22,141 nucleotides of DNA from Pleurotus ostreatus/Saccharomyces cerevisiae fusant (Eukaryota; Opisthokonta). The notes under the pieces were generated by a model. That model was not told where the DNA came from, made no database searches, and saw only the letters and a list, made by a program, of their open reading frames with translations. The position numbers and the translations under genes were made by a program. Shown one piece after another: positions 1 to 8,410 of this stretch (position 1 is its first letter; the number at the start of each line of letters is the position of its first letter). The DNA is taken from assembly GCA_024196135.1 (NCBI GenBank), contig JAMQCK010000463.1, forward strand, positions 1 to 22,141, read 5' to 3'.

Positions 1-1269
1 AAACCAACCCACAGCTTATCTGAGCGCAACCTGACGAGTCGCGCTTGGCAGAAGCAAGCAGCGCCGCCTTCTACAGGCCGCGCTAGCTCGTCCGCACCTG
101 CGCCGCCGCCGCAGGTGACGTCCCCCAATCGGTTCGCGCCGTTATCTAGCGGCTTGGAGGAGGTGGAGGAGCAGGAGGAGCAGGAGCAGGAGGAGCAGAG
201 CGAGCAGAGCGAGCAGGGGGTGCAGGAGGAGCGCAGAGAGCGGGTGCAGGAGGATGATGCGCAGGACAGAGCAGAGGCGAGGCGCAGGATGATGGATTGG
301 TCAGGGAGTGATGATGAGCTGCGGGTCACTGATGAGACGCCTATCCCAGGAGCGCACGTCCTACAGGCCGGCCTCGACTACGTCTTCAGCGGCATCACCC
401 AAGAGGACTGGTCAGTAGAACAGGCCCTCGACTTCGCCCTTGCCACTACAGTCGCGCCGGACCCGCAGCAAGGCGAGCCCAAGACGTTTGCTGAAGCGCT
501 GCTTCGCCCGGACAAGGCGAGGTGGATCGAGGCCGCATTCGACGAGGTGCAGGCGCTGGTGGACAACGGCACGTTCGAGGTGGTCGAGCTGCCTCCGGGC
601 AAGCGCGCCATTGGCAGCCGGTGGGTGTTCAAGGTGAAGCGCAATGCTGATGGGTCTATCGAGCGGTACAAGGCGCGCTGCGTCGCGCAGGGCTTCTCGC
701 AGCGCCCCGGCTTCGAATACACCGAGACCTTCGCCCCTACGCCGAAGTGGGCCGCCATCCGCGCCATCCTCGCCCTCGCCGCCATGGACGACCTCGTCCT
801 CTACTCGATCGACATCAGCAACGCGTTCCTGAACGGTGCGCTCGCCGAGGAGATCTACATGCGCCAGCCGCCCGGCTTCAAGCTCGGTGTAGACCCGGAC
901 AAGGACTACGTCTGGCGCCTGAAGAAGTCGCTCTATGGGCTGAAGCAGGCGAGTCATGTCTGGCACGAGACGCTGAACAAGGTGCTTGTAGAGATGGGCT
1001 TCACGCGCATCCTCTGCGACCACAGCGTGTGGGTGTATGGGCGCGGCGACGCGCGCATCCTCGTGCCCGTCTTTGTGGACGACATGACGATTGGGTGCAA
1101 GACTGACGCGCAGGCGCTCGGTATCATCGGCGAGCTGAAGAAGCACTTCAAGCTGCGCGAGTTGGGTCCTACCACCTGGCTACTGGGTGTTGCCATTGAG
1201 CGCGAGCGCAGCCAGCGCACGCTGTCTCTTTCGCAGCGCCAGTACGCAGTGGACGTCCTTGACCGTTAG
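1..1269 (+). pseudogene. copia pol: integrase-RT linker and reverse transcriptase (partial, frameshifted)
   Basis: Frame 1 is open from base 1 and stops at 1267-1269. The first part is a low-complexity Glu/Gln-rich linker (about 155-255). The RT_2-type reverse transcriptase follows at about 480-1265. Recognisable blocks are AIGSRWVFKVK, YKARCVAQGFSQ, YSIDISNAFLNG with the first catalytic Asp, LYGLKQAS, and FVDDM at about 1072-1086, which stands for the usual YVDD. This enzyme would copy the element RNA into cDNA inside virus-like particles. The frame ends just after QRQYAVDVLDR, where related elements continue without a break; homology resumes in another frame at about 1266. No host start codon applies, since the protein is part of a polyprotein. 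Confidence 0.93.
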
Positions 1270-2057
1270 ACTGCCACCCGGTCACCACCCCGCTCGACCC
1301 CTCGCACAAGCTCAGCGCCGCCGACGCTCCTGTCACGCCAGAGGACATCAAGTTCATGTCCACCCGCGCTAAGGAGTACGCCTCTGCCGTTGGCGCCATT
1401 GCCTGGCTCGCCCTCGCCACTCGTCCCGACCTCGCCTACCCGGTCTCTGTCCTCGCTCGCTTCACTGGCAACCCCGGCCGCTCGCACTGGCGCGCGCTCA
1501 TGCACCTCTTCCGCTATCTGAAGGGCACGCTTGACTACAAGCTGACCTATGACGGCAAGGCGGTGAATGCGCGCTCCGAGCTCTTCTACACCTACACCGA
1601 CGCGGACCACGGCGGTAATCCGGACAACGGTCGGTCTACCAGCGGCCAGATTGTCATGATGGCAGGTGGAGCGGTCTCCTGGTCCTCGAAGCTGCAGACT
1701 ATAGTCGCGCTTTCGACTACCGAGGCAGAGTACGTTGCGGCGTGCTCAGCCGGCCAGGAGATCCTGTGGATGCGCAACTTCCTGACCGAGTGTGGCTACT
1801 CGGTCAAGAGCGCGCCCTCCACCCTCTACATCGACAACAACTCGGCGCTGCAGGTGGCCAAGAACCCGGAGCATCATGGGCGCATGAAGCACCTGGACCT
1901 GCGCTTCTACTGGCTGCGCGATGAGGTGCATCGCGGCAGCATCCGCCTTGTCCATCTGCAGACAGCGGACATGCCGGCTGACATGCTGACCAAGGCCCTG
2001 GGCCGGGTCAAGCTGCAGCACATGGCTGCGCTCTCTGGGCTTGGAGTTGGGCGCTAG
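1266..2057 (+). pseudogene. copia pol: RT C-terminus and RNase H (partial)
   Basis: This is the continuation of the upstream polyprotein after a frameshift. Reading in frame 3 from about 1266, the RT tail (DCHPVTTPLD) is followed by the copia RNase H domain. The four acidic positions expected of RNase H are visible: Asp in YTDADHGG, Glu in STTEAEY, Asp in YIDNNSA and Asp in KHLDLRFYWLRD. It ends in a TAG at 2055-2057, 13 bp before the polypurine tract, the usual end of a copia polyprotein. RNase H would remove the RNA strand during reverse transcription. Apart from the upstream frameshift this part looks intact, so the copy is probably fairly young. Confidence 0.93.
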
Positions 2058-2070
2058 GACGTGCTCGATC

Positions 2071-2079
2071 AAGGGGGTG
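2071..2079 (+). other. polypurine tract of family A copia element
   Basis: A purine run AAGGGGGTG lies directly before the LTR start TGTTGG. In LTR retrotransposons this tract primes plus-strand synthesis. Its position between the polyprotein stop and the LTR supports the 3' LTR call. Confidence 0.7.
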
Positions 2080-2327
2080 TGTTGGACTTGGTGTCCACGC
2101 GCTCTCTAGCACCTATGGTATTCTTCTGTGATTTTATGGACTTTTTCCCGGTACTGTACGCTTACCTACAGTCTTACTTGTGCGCTCGCGCCTTACTGCC
2201 GAGCGCCACATTATTTCTCGGCATTTTCCGGAGCCTCCTGCCTAGAGTGGCACATCCGAGTCTTTTCTCTTCCTGACTCGTTTGCTGTCGCTCTAGTGTG
2301 ATTACTCGCTCGATTCTACCTCGGACA
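2080..2327 (+). repeat. LTR, family A, short form (248 bp), 3' LTR
   Basis: Starts TGTTGGACTTGGTG and ends CTACCTCGGACA, with the TG...CA ends expected of an LTR. It aligns over its whole length with the two copies at 5332-5640 and 5656-5964, but lacks a 61-bp block present in both. The block is bounded by direct repeats of the TTTGCTGTCGCTCTAG type, so it was lost or gained by slippage or recombination between repeats. Confidence 0.93.
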
Positions 2328-2349
2328 ATCCCTCTATCTGCTTACCAGT

Positions 2350-3960
2350 TTCCAGAGGGCTCCATTGGCAGGGAGAGGACATGTTTGGGGGGATGGAACA
2401 TAGAGGATGGTGATGACAATTTGTTGAGTAGGTCTTGATAGCCAGAAAGACAGCCGGGTGGAAACAGAAACTGGTTGATGAAGTTGATGAGGTCTAGCGT
2501 AGCGACGTGGCCACCGTAAGGCTCACGTCATGCCTCTTGCCATGATGCATGATCCGTACGGTGTGTTGCCCAGAAGCTGTTGCGTAGCGCACTTGTGTAG
2601 AATTTGTCAATGCCGTCGTCCTCTGGGCATACTTTGAAATTGCGCCTTGTTGGCATGATGCTTCCTGGGAGATATGCTGAATCCCTGGTAGACAATGGTG
2701 AGTTTAGCTGCATACAAAATAATCAACCACACATAACGACAATCGTTCCCAGCTACCAGTCACAGCTTCATTACCCGCATCGCTATGGACGACCGCTGGC
2801 TGCATAGTGTTGGCAACACCAGGATGCATGCGTCCATCTGGACCACCTAGCTAGACTCGTATGGCCACGTCGCTCAAAGGAGATTCTCCAAGTCCCCAAA
2901 GTGACTGCCCTATGGTCAATAGGCGCAGACCGTTGCAGATTGATTCTAGGCAGTTAAGCGTACTGTTTGCCATATGCCACTGGATCTGGGCTCAAGCGGG
3001 AGCGCCAGGTGAAGCCGTGTCGGGCTGCCCAATGCACAGAAAGATGCAAATCATCTCAAGGAGGTCGGTGATAGATGCATTGACCGCTGCACGCTTGTAA
3101 TTGCAGCCCTAGACGACAGCTCCCACCACATCAGAAAGGGTGACATATCCATCTGGAGTAGGCTGCAAGAATTGGTTGAAGGAGCGAGTGTATAGATCAT
3201 GATGCTGCTTCTCAGTCCACCCGCTCAATCCAAGGAGCATATTGAAGGTTATGACCAAAGCTTGGCTGAGGTGCTTAGCTGCCTTTCCCCACATTCTTGT
3301 GGATAGCCTTTAACTATGTCAGTATCTATGAGAGGCAAACCAGAGTGATCACTGACGTACAGTGGCATGGCTAGCTGCTTCTGTGGATGCGCCTCCTGAA
3401 GCCGGTCGTTGATACAGCCAAAGTACTTAGTCAGCTCTTGCATCAAGCCCAGACCAAATGCCACGTCTACGTGCCGCGGTGCATGAGAGTCTATGCCGGG
3501 AATGCCAGTGCCTGTCCATGATGGGAGACTACTTAATGCAAGTGTGGAAAAGGGAGAGGCCATGCAAAGGGCGGTCTTCAGGTGCATCCAATGTTCTAGT
3601 GGCTGTGCTAGTCCAGCACAGGCAGCCATTGTGGGTACATCGAGGGCGGAGGAGCTGTGCACTACAGGACCTGATAGCAGAGCCACTATGGGGTCTTGAT
3701 ATGCTGGCAAAATTCAGTATCAGTTTCCCGAGACCCAGGACCAGACTGGCATGGCCTCTGATGGGTTAACATGGTGGCAACTCGGGCATCTCCGCTGGGA
3801 GCGCAAGCGGAACAAAGTGTCCCTCCCTGTCCAGAAAGGTGAGTACACAGTTACCACATCGAGTATGCTTACCAAAAATCTCCTTTATTGCTTGCAAGCA
3901 TGTAATATGATGTCCAGGCCGAGTTTGCCAGAACAGTGGCCACTGGCAATGACATTATAG
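2350..3960 (-). pseudogene. unrecognised decayed protein-coding sequence
   Basis: Several minus-strand stretches read like real protein but lie in different frames. From 5' to 3' of the minus strand: about 3940-3730 with a Cys-rich stretch including RRCPSCHH; 3710-3300 with QELTKYFGCINDRLQ; 3294-3109 with LVITFNMLLGLSGWTEKQHH and PDGYVTLSDVVG; 3100-2870 with DLLEMICIFLCIGQP; 2713-2528; and about 2500-2351 with LINFINQFLFPPGCLSGYQ. A GTAAGC...GGACAG segment of 46 nt near 3838-3883 would join two of these as an intron, and a GTAAG follows the last stretch at about 2350. The breaks that introns do not explain suggest a pseudogene. I do not recognise the family. It could be a decayed transposon protein or a host gene. 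Confidence 0.35.
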
Positions 3961-5166
3961 TCTCAACACATGGCAAATATAGAGGGGCTATGTCCATTTT
4001 ATGATGCTTCCTTTTTCCACTGTTCATTTTGAGGGAGAGGATGTTGCTCTGGCTGTAACATTCAATAGCTGCTGCGGGGAACCGGGATCATGGGGCCTCC
4101 TTGTTACCCACTCGAGACACATAATGCAAGGGTACTGTTAATTCTTTTTGCTTTTCGGTGTGTGGACTTAGACGCGACTGATACACGTGGGCACGAGTTT
4201 GTAGTTGTCATTGTTTGTAGTTTCCGGCCATGCCCTTTTGGTGCGCCCACACATTGAATAGACTTACCTTCTACTCATTCTTCGAATCGCCTGAACCTTG
4301 TCGCTGATGCGCCGAGTTGGGCTAGAGGATGCGAGAGAGGTCTACCTTGAGAATACAAGCTTTGCATGGTTTCGGCTTAGCTAAGGTTGTAAGGGAGTGG
4401 TTTCAACCCAAACACCTCATTCTCAATGAGAACCACTCCGTGTCTCTAGCTTCCGCTTGCGGTGTCCGTGGCACAGCTAACTAGTTGCCTCAGCTGCGCA
4501 TTGTAGCTGTGCAAAGGCTGGGATTCCCAGAACCAAGGCGCACACTTCTGGAAGATGGCAAGACAAAGCTGGGCAGCTAAAAGCACCATGCACGCTTTCA
4601 AAGTGAGCTGCAACCTGGGGATCACGCTCCAAGCACTGTCCGTGGACGTTGACAGTGTGCATTAACTGCGGGCTGAAGTATACCCCACGCGTGTTCTATG
4701 TCAGACACCGAGGCCCTATGACAGCAGCGAGCGGGGCAGAATGTTCAGAAGGGCCTCCCTCGTCAAAACAGCTTGGCCCGCTTGATTATGGCAAGCCGGA
4801 ACAACACGCTCTGTGGAATTGATGGCATCACTACTGTGGGCTTCAAGCCGAGGCACCGCCGGGACTTCTGCCACCGCAGCGCCGCCCTTGCATTGTTGAC
4901 CCACGTCTTCCCTATTTACACTCCAAATTATTGCTTATCCACCAAGGACCCAGACATCACAATAAAGGGCATTTATAACAGTCTGGCAGCATCAAATGGG
5001 AGTAAGACTTCGGGCACAGGCTGGAGGATATCTAACGGTGCGCCGTTGTATACGCAGGCACGTCACATGGGCAGGGTTGGGCATGTGGGTGACTGCAACC
5101 CCCATTACGCCCTTCTCTGTCCTCACCTCTCTGTCTTCCCTCCGCAACCCGCCCCCTCTTTCTGCT
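3961..5166. other. gene-poor stretch
   Basis: No convincing gene is seen. Short open frames here have no recognisable domain. A small inverted repeat (GGAGTGGTTT and AACCACTCC) lies at about 4395-4440. The last 60 bases before 5167 are pyrimidine-rich and would fit the 5' leader of the F-box gene that starts there. Confidence 0.4.
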
Positions 5167-5331
5167 ATGAAGGATATTCCTTGTGATGTCCTCCTTCAAA
5201 TCTTCATTGCCGCGACCGACTCTCCACGTCTTCAAACCCTTGACCCTGACCATCCGCTGCCCTAGATCGAGTGTGTCTGCAAGGCATGGCGGGACATAAT
5301 GGGAGCGCATCCCAGTCTATGGGCCAAGATC
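5167..5331 (+). pseudogene. F-box protein N-terminus, cut off by an LTR
   Basis: An ATG at 5167 opens MKDIPCDVLLQIF, a typical start of a fungal F-box domain. After a stop at 5263-5265 the same frame continues with VCKAWRDIMGAHPSLWAKI, the second half of an F-box (cysteine, arginine and tryptophan in the expected spacing). F-box proteins bind Skp1 and bring targets to an SCF ubiquitin ligase. Homology ends at 5331, exactly where the family A LTR begins with TGTTGG, so the gene was broken by a retrotransposon-related event. The remainder was not found in the window. The internal stop could be spanned by an intron ending CCCTAG, but the splice I could place shifts the frame, so a true stop is more likely. 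This F-box type differs from the two genes at 16915-20988. Confidence 0.75.
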
Positions 5332-5640
5332 TGTTGGACTTGGTGTCTACGCGCTCTCTAGCGCCTATGGTATTCTTCTGTGATTTTATGGACTTTTTCC
5401 CGGTACTGTACGCTTACTTACAGTCCTACTTGTGCGCTTACACCTTACTGCCGAGCGCCACGTTATTTCCCGGCATTTTCCGGCCGCTCCTGCCTAGAGC
5501 GGCACATCCGAGTCTTTTCTCTTCCTGACTCGTTTGCTGTCGCTCTAGGTGCGTAGTTATGCATTGTATCTCGCTACTTGTGATCCTGACTTGTTTGCTG
5601 TCGCTCTAGTGTGATCACTGGCTCAATTCTACCTCGGACA
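5332..5640 (+). repeat. LTR, family A, long form (309 bp)
   Basis: Starts TGTTGGACTTGGTG and ends TCTACCTCGGACA. It is nearly identical to the 2080-2327 LTR over their shared parts but carries the extra 61-bp block at about 5548-5608. It has no polypurine tract in front and no matching 5-bp flanks (AGATC left, TTACT right), so it is not a simple solo LTR. Its U5 end faces the U5 end of the inverted copy at 5656-5964. Confidence 0.92.
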
Positions 5641-5655
5641 TTACTATACATCTAC

Positions 5656-5964
5656 TGTCCGAGGTAGAATCAAGCCAGTGATCACACTAGAGCGACAGCA
5701 AACGAGTCAGATTCACAAGTAGCGAGATACTACGCATAACTACGCACCTAGAGCGACAGCAAACGAGTCAGGAAGAGAAAAGACTCGGATGTGCCGCTCT
5801 AGGCAGGAGGCTCCGGAAGATGCCGGGAAATAACGTGGCGCTCGGCAGTAAGGCGCGAGCGCAGAGATAGGACTGTAGGTAAGCGTACAGTACTGGGAAA
5901 AAGTCCGTAAAATCATAGAAAAATACCATAGGCGCTAGACAGCGCGTAGACACCAAGCCCAACA
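5656..5964 (-). repeat. LTR, family A, long form (309 bp), minus orientation
   Basis: On the minus strand it begins TGTTGGGCTTGGTG at 5964 and ends CTCGGACA at 5656. It contains the 61-bp block. The pol frame to its right reads straight into it and stops at 5913, so the LTR replaces the RT/RNase H half of that element. Flanking pentamers are TCTAC at the left and GGAAG at the right, which do not match. Confidence 0.92.
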
Positions 5965-7284
5965 GGAAGTACTTGCCAAAAGTCCTCCCACTGCTCGGCA
6001 GACAGGTCGCCTTCATCTGCGCGCATCTCATCGGGAGAGGGAGAGGTGTCGTCGAACTTGACGTGGCGCGAGGTGATGACCTTCCGGGTGGCGATCTCGA
6101 GGAGCTTGTACGCCTTTGTGCCCTCAGACCAAGCATAGCCTATGAGGATGCACCGGCGCGCGCGGTCAGCGAACTTGCCCTTCCGCTTCTTCTTTGGGAT
6201 GAGCGGGTAAGCCGGGCAGCCGAAGGGGTGGAGGTCGTGGACGTCGATAGGGCGCTTGACCTTCCACATGCGAGTGTAGGGTGCAGTTGTCTCGTGGATG
6301 ATACCGCGCCGGCGGAACTCAGCCTCCATCTTGTTCGAGCAGAACTCACCGCCGCCGTCAGTGCGGGTGAACTCGACCCAGCCAGGAAGCCACTCCCACT
6401 GCTCGATGGAGTCGCAGTGCTGGTGCTCCATGTCGATGCGCCACCGCCGAAGCTTCTTGTAGACCTCCAACTTCTTCTTCGTGAAGAGCGTGTAGACTCC
6501 TGAAGAGTAGTGACAGACGATGACAATCCAGTAGAGGTAACCGCCAATCGCCGCAGGGTCAACGGGGCTGCCAACGTCGCAGGAGACGAACTGCAGCGGG
6601 CGTGAAGCAGGTGTAGTGCTCCGCTTGAAGGGGAGCTTCTTCATCTTTCCCATGACACAAGGCTCGCAGAAGGAGGGAATGCCGGTGAGGGTGTCGACCT
6701 CCCCAAGCTGGCCGTGGCGTACCATGTTGCGCAGGCTCTCGAAGTTTGTATGGCCCATGATCTGGTGCAGCTGGTTAATGTTGATGGCCGATAGCGCATG
6801 CTCGTTGGTGCTGATGGGTTGGCAGTCAACGTGGTAGAGGCCGTGTTTGCGTGTGGCAACGCAAGCGATATCGCCGGACTTGTCGCGGATGGTGCACTCG
6901 TTGTCCTTGAAGGACACGCGCAGGCCGCGCTTGGCGATCTGAGGAACCGAGATGAGCATCAGCGCGAGGTCGGGGACGTGCAAGGTCTTCCGAATCGTCA
7001 GCGCGCGCATGCCATCTGGCGTCTTTGAGGTAAAGCAGGCAGTGCCGATGCCCACCGCCTTGATGATGGACTCATTCCCAAGGTAGATGTTGCGCGGCGG
7101 GTCAAGGACACGGTATGTGCTGTCGTCGAAGAGGCACTCATCTGGGGCCATAGTCTTTGACGCACCTGAGTCAACGATGTGCGAACCTTGATGGCGCTGT
7201 GGTCGCTTAGGATCAGACTGGACATAGGCGGAAACCTTCTTGTAGGCACGGGGCGAGATGGTTACATGCGTGTCGTCTACATCA

Positions 7285-7314
7285 GAGTCCGAGTCCGAGT
7301 CCGAGTCCGATTCC
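7285..7314. repeat. hexanucleotide GAGTCC tandem repeat
   Basis: Four perfect GAGTCC units (7285-7308) and one imperfect unit lie in frame within the gag-protease linker. On the minus strand they encode the Ser-Asp run. Such runs vary in length by slippage. Confidence 0.8.
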
Positions 7315-7967
7315 TCCACCTTGTTTGCCTTCGCCTTCTCCACCGCCGCCCGCTCCTTCCGCTTCTTCTGCACCTTCTCCTTCTGCCCGATGATCGTCTT
7401 GCACTCCTCGGTGGAGTGCCCCTCGCCGTGGATGACGCAGGACGCCTTGGCCTTGGCGTTCTTCTTGCCCTTGTCCTTGGGCTTGCGCGGTGGGGGCGCG
7501 CGAGAAGAGGAGGCAGCGTAGGCCTGCTCATCATCCGAGTCCTTCTCACCGGAGGCCTGAGCCATCAGCTTCGTCTCGACAGAGGAGATGGTGAGAGGGT
7601 CGGCCTTGGTGCCGCTCGACGAGATTGCCGAGCGGACAACCATCCACTTGTCGGAAGTGGGGAGGGAGGCGAGGAGGATGAGGGGGGCGAGCTTTGGGTT
7701 GAGAGGGAATCCGAGGGTGGCGAGCTGAGTGACCAACTGCTTGACGCGCTGGCAGTGCGCGCACATGGCCTGCGGGGAGATGTCTCCGTTGTCGCCCTCG
7801 ACAAGCTTTGCGTGGAAGATCTTGATCAGCTCGGCGACCGCCATCTCGCCGGTGTTGGTCTGCTCGAACTTCTCAACGAGCTTCTGCCAGACATCGCTGG
7901 CATGCTCGTACTCCCAGAGCTCGAGGGCGAGGGGGCTGGAGAGGTGATCTCTGATCGTGGAGAGAGC

Positions 7968-7975
7968 GCGAGAGT
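7968..7975. repeat. 8-bp target site duplication, left copy
   Basis: GCGAGAGT at 7968-7975 is repeated at 10989-10996, directly outside the inverted ends of the 3.0-kb element. The gag reading frame on both sides is in the same phase through this octamer, as expected if one copy was duplicated on insertion. Confidence 0.85.
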
Positions 7976-8410
7976 CACCTTATGCTGTACCCTGGATTTA
8001 AATCTAACTGACAGTTTACATACAGCTTATTTGAATCCTAGCGTAGGGCCTTCGAGGCCGGCAAATCCTGTGAACCGCCCTGCGAGCTGAGCTGCCAGCC
8101 CCGGGCGATGCCCTTATAGGGCAGCACGGCCGCGCCGCGCCGCGCGCGCGGCCTGTGCGCGCTCGGGCGGCTCGCGTGACGCGCTGATGCGACCTGCTCA
8201 CGGCACGTGCACCCGCCCGACGTGGCGTCGGCGCGTCGCGTGGCAGCGCCGCGGGTCGCCGCGAGCACAGAAATATGCAAAAATGATGGTATATATATGC
8301 GCGGTATCTACACGAGGATTTGGGAGGGGGAGGGGAAGGAGAAAAAAACGAGAACCGATGGGAGCGAAAATTTCGCTCGCGCCGCTGGTGCTCCTGCTGC
8401 TTGCAAGAGG
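7976..8410 (+). repeat. left terminal inverted repeat of the 3.0-kb transposon
   Basis: Matches the reverse complement of about 10555-10988 over most positions for the first 300 bp and more loosely to about 430 bp. It contains a TATATATATGCGCGG stretch near 8291 and the near-palindrome GAGCGAAAATTTCGCTC near 8363. The corresponding TATATATAT stretch in the right arm suggests a mirrored promoter-like site. The inner border is approximate. Confidence 0.82.

Larger units (their letters stand above)
1..2327 (+). mobile_element. Ty1/copia retrotransposon, family A, 3' half
   Basis: The order reverse transcriptase, RNase H, polypurine tract, LTR is that of the 3' half of a copia (Pseudoviridae-type) element. 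The reading frame is already open at base 1, so gag, protease, integrase and the 5' LTR lie to the left of the window. The polypurine tract is at 2071-2079 and the LTR follows directly at 2080. The copy is disabled by a frameshift near 1266. The 5-bp target duplication cannot be checked because the other end is outside the window. Confidence 0.93.
5332..5964. repeat. head-to-head LTR palindrome (two 309-bp arms, 15-bp spacer)
   Basis: LTR copies at 5332-5640 and 5656-5964 are inverted around the spacer TTACTATACATCTAC at 5641-5655. The arms have the same length and differ at only a modest number of positions. The left arm joins an F-box gene fragment and the right arm joins a truncated copia pol; neither junction has a polypurine tract or a target duplication. 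Such a structure can form a very long hairpin and is often unstable in cloning and assembly. Confidence 0.9.
5913..7975 (-). pseudogene. copia gag C-terminal part, protease and integrase (truncated)
   Basis: The frame begins at the transposon junction (7975); residues here are numbered from the Met at 7844. Gag helices (about 1-100) precede a zinc knuckle of the form C-X2-H-X3-H-X4-C (136-148), a Ser/Asp run (about 179-191) and the retroviral-type aspartic protease motif IVDSGAS (223-229). Gag-pre-integrase has H360, H365, C393 and C396. The integrase core shows D423 (CDVGSP) and D496 (TDGGGEF). After APYT (521-524) the sequence jumps in frame to RMWKVKRP, so the stretch with the catalytic Glu, normally in an NGVAE-type motif, is deleted. 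The C-terminal FGCPAY...CILIGY block follows. From about residue 628 the frame runs inside the family A LTR and stops at 5913. Confidence 0.92.

Noticed and set aside
5332..5640. Simple solo LTR interpretation
   Set aside because: Flanking pentamers AGATC and TTACT differ, and the adjacent inverted copy shows a more complex origin.
7179..8090. 303-codon plus-strand frame opposite the gag-pol gene
   Set aside because: It is the shadow of the minus-strand copia gag; its Leu/Val/Arg runs mirror the minus-strand repeat.
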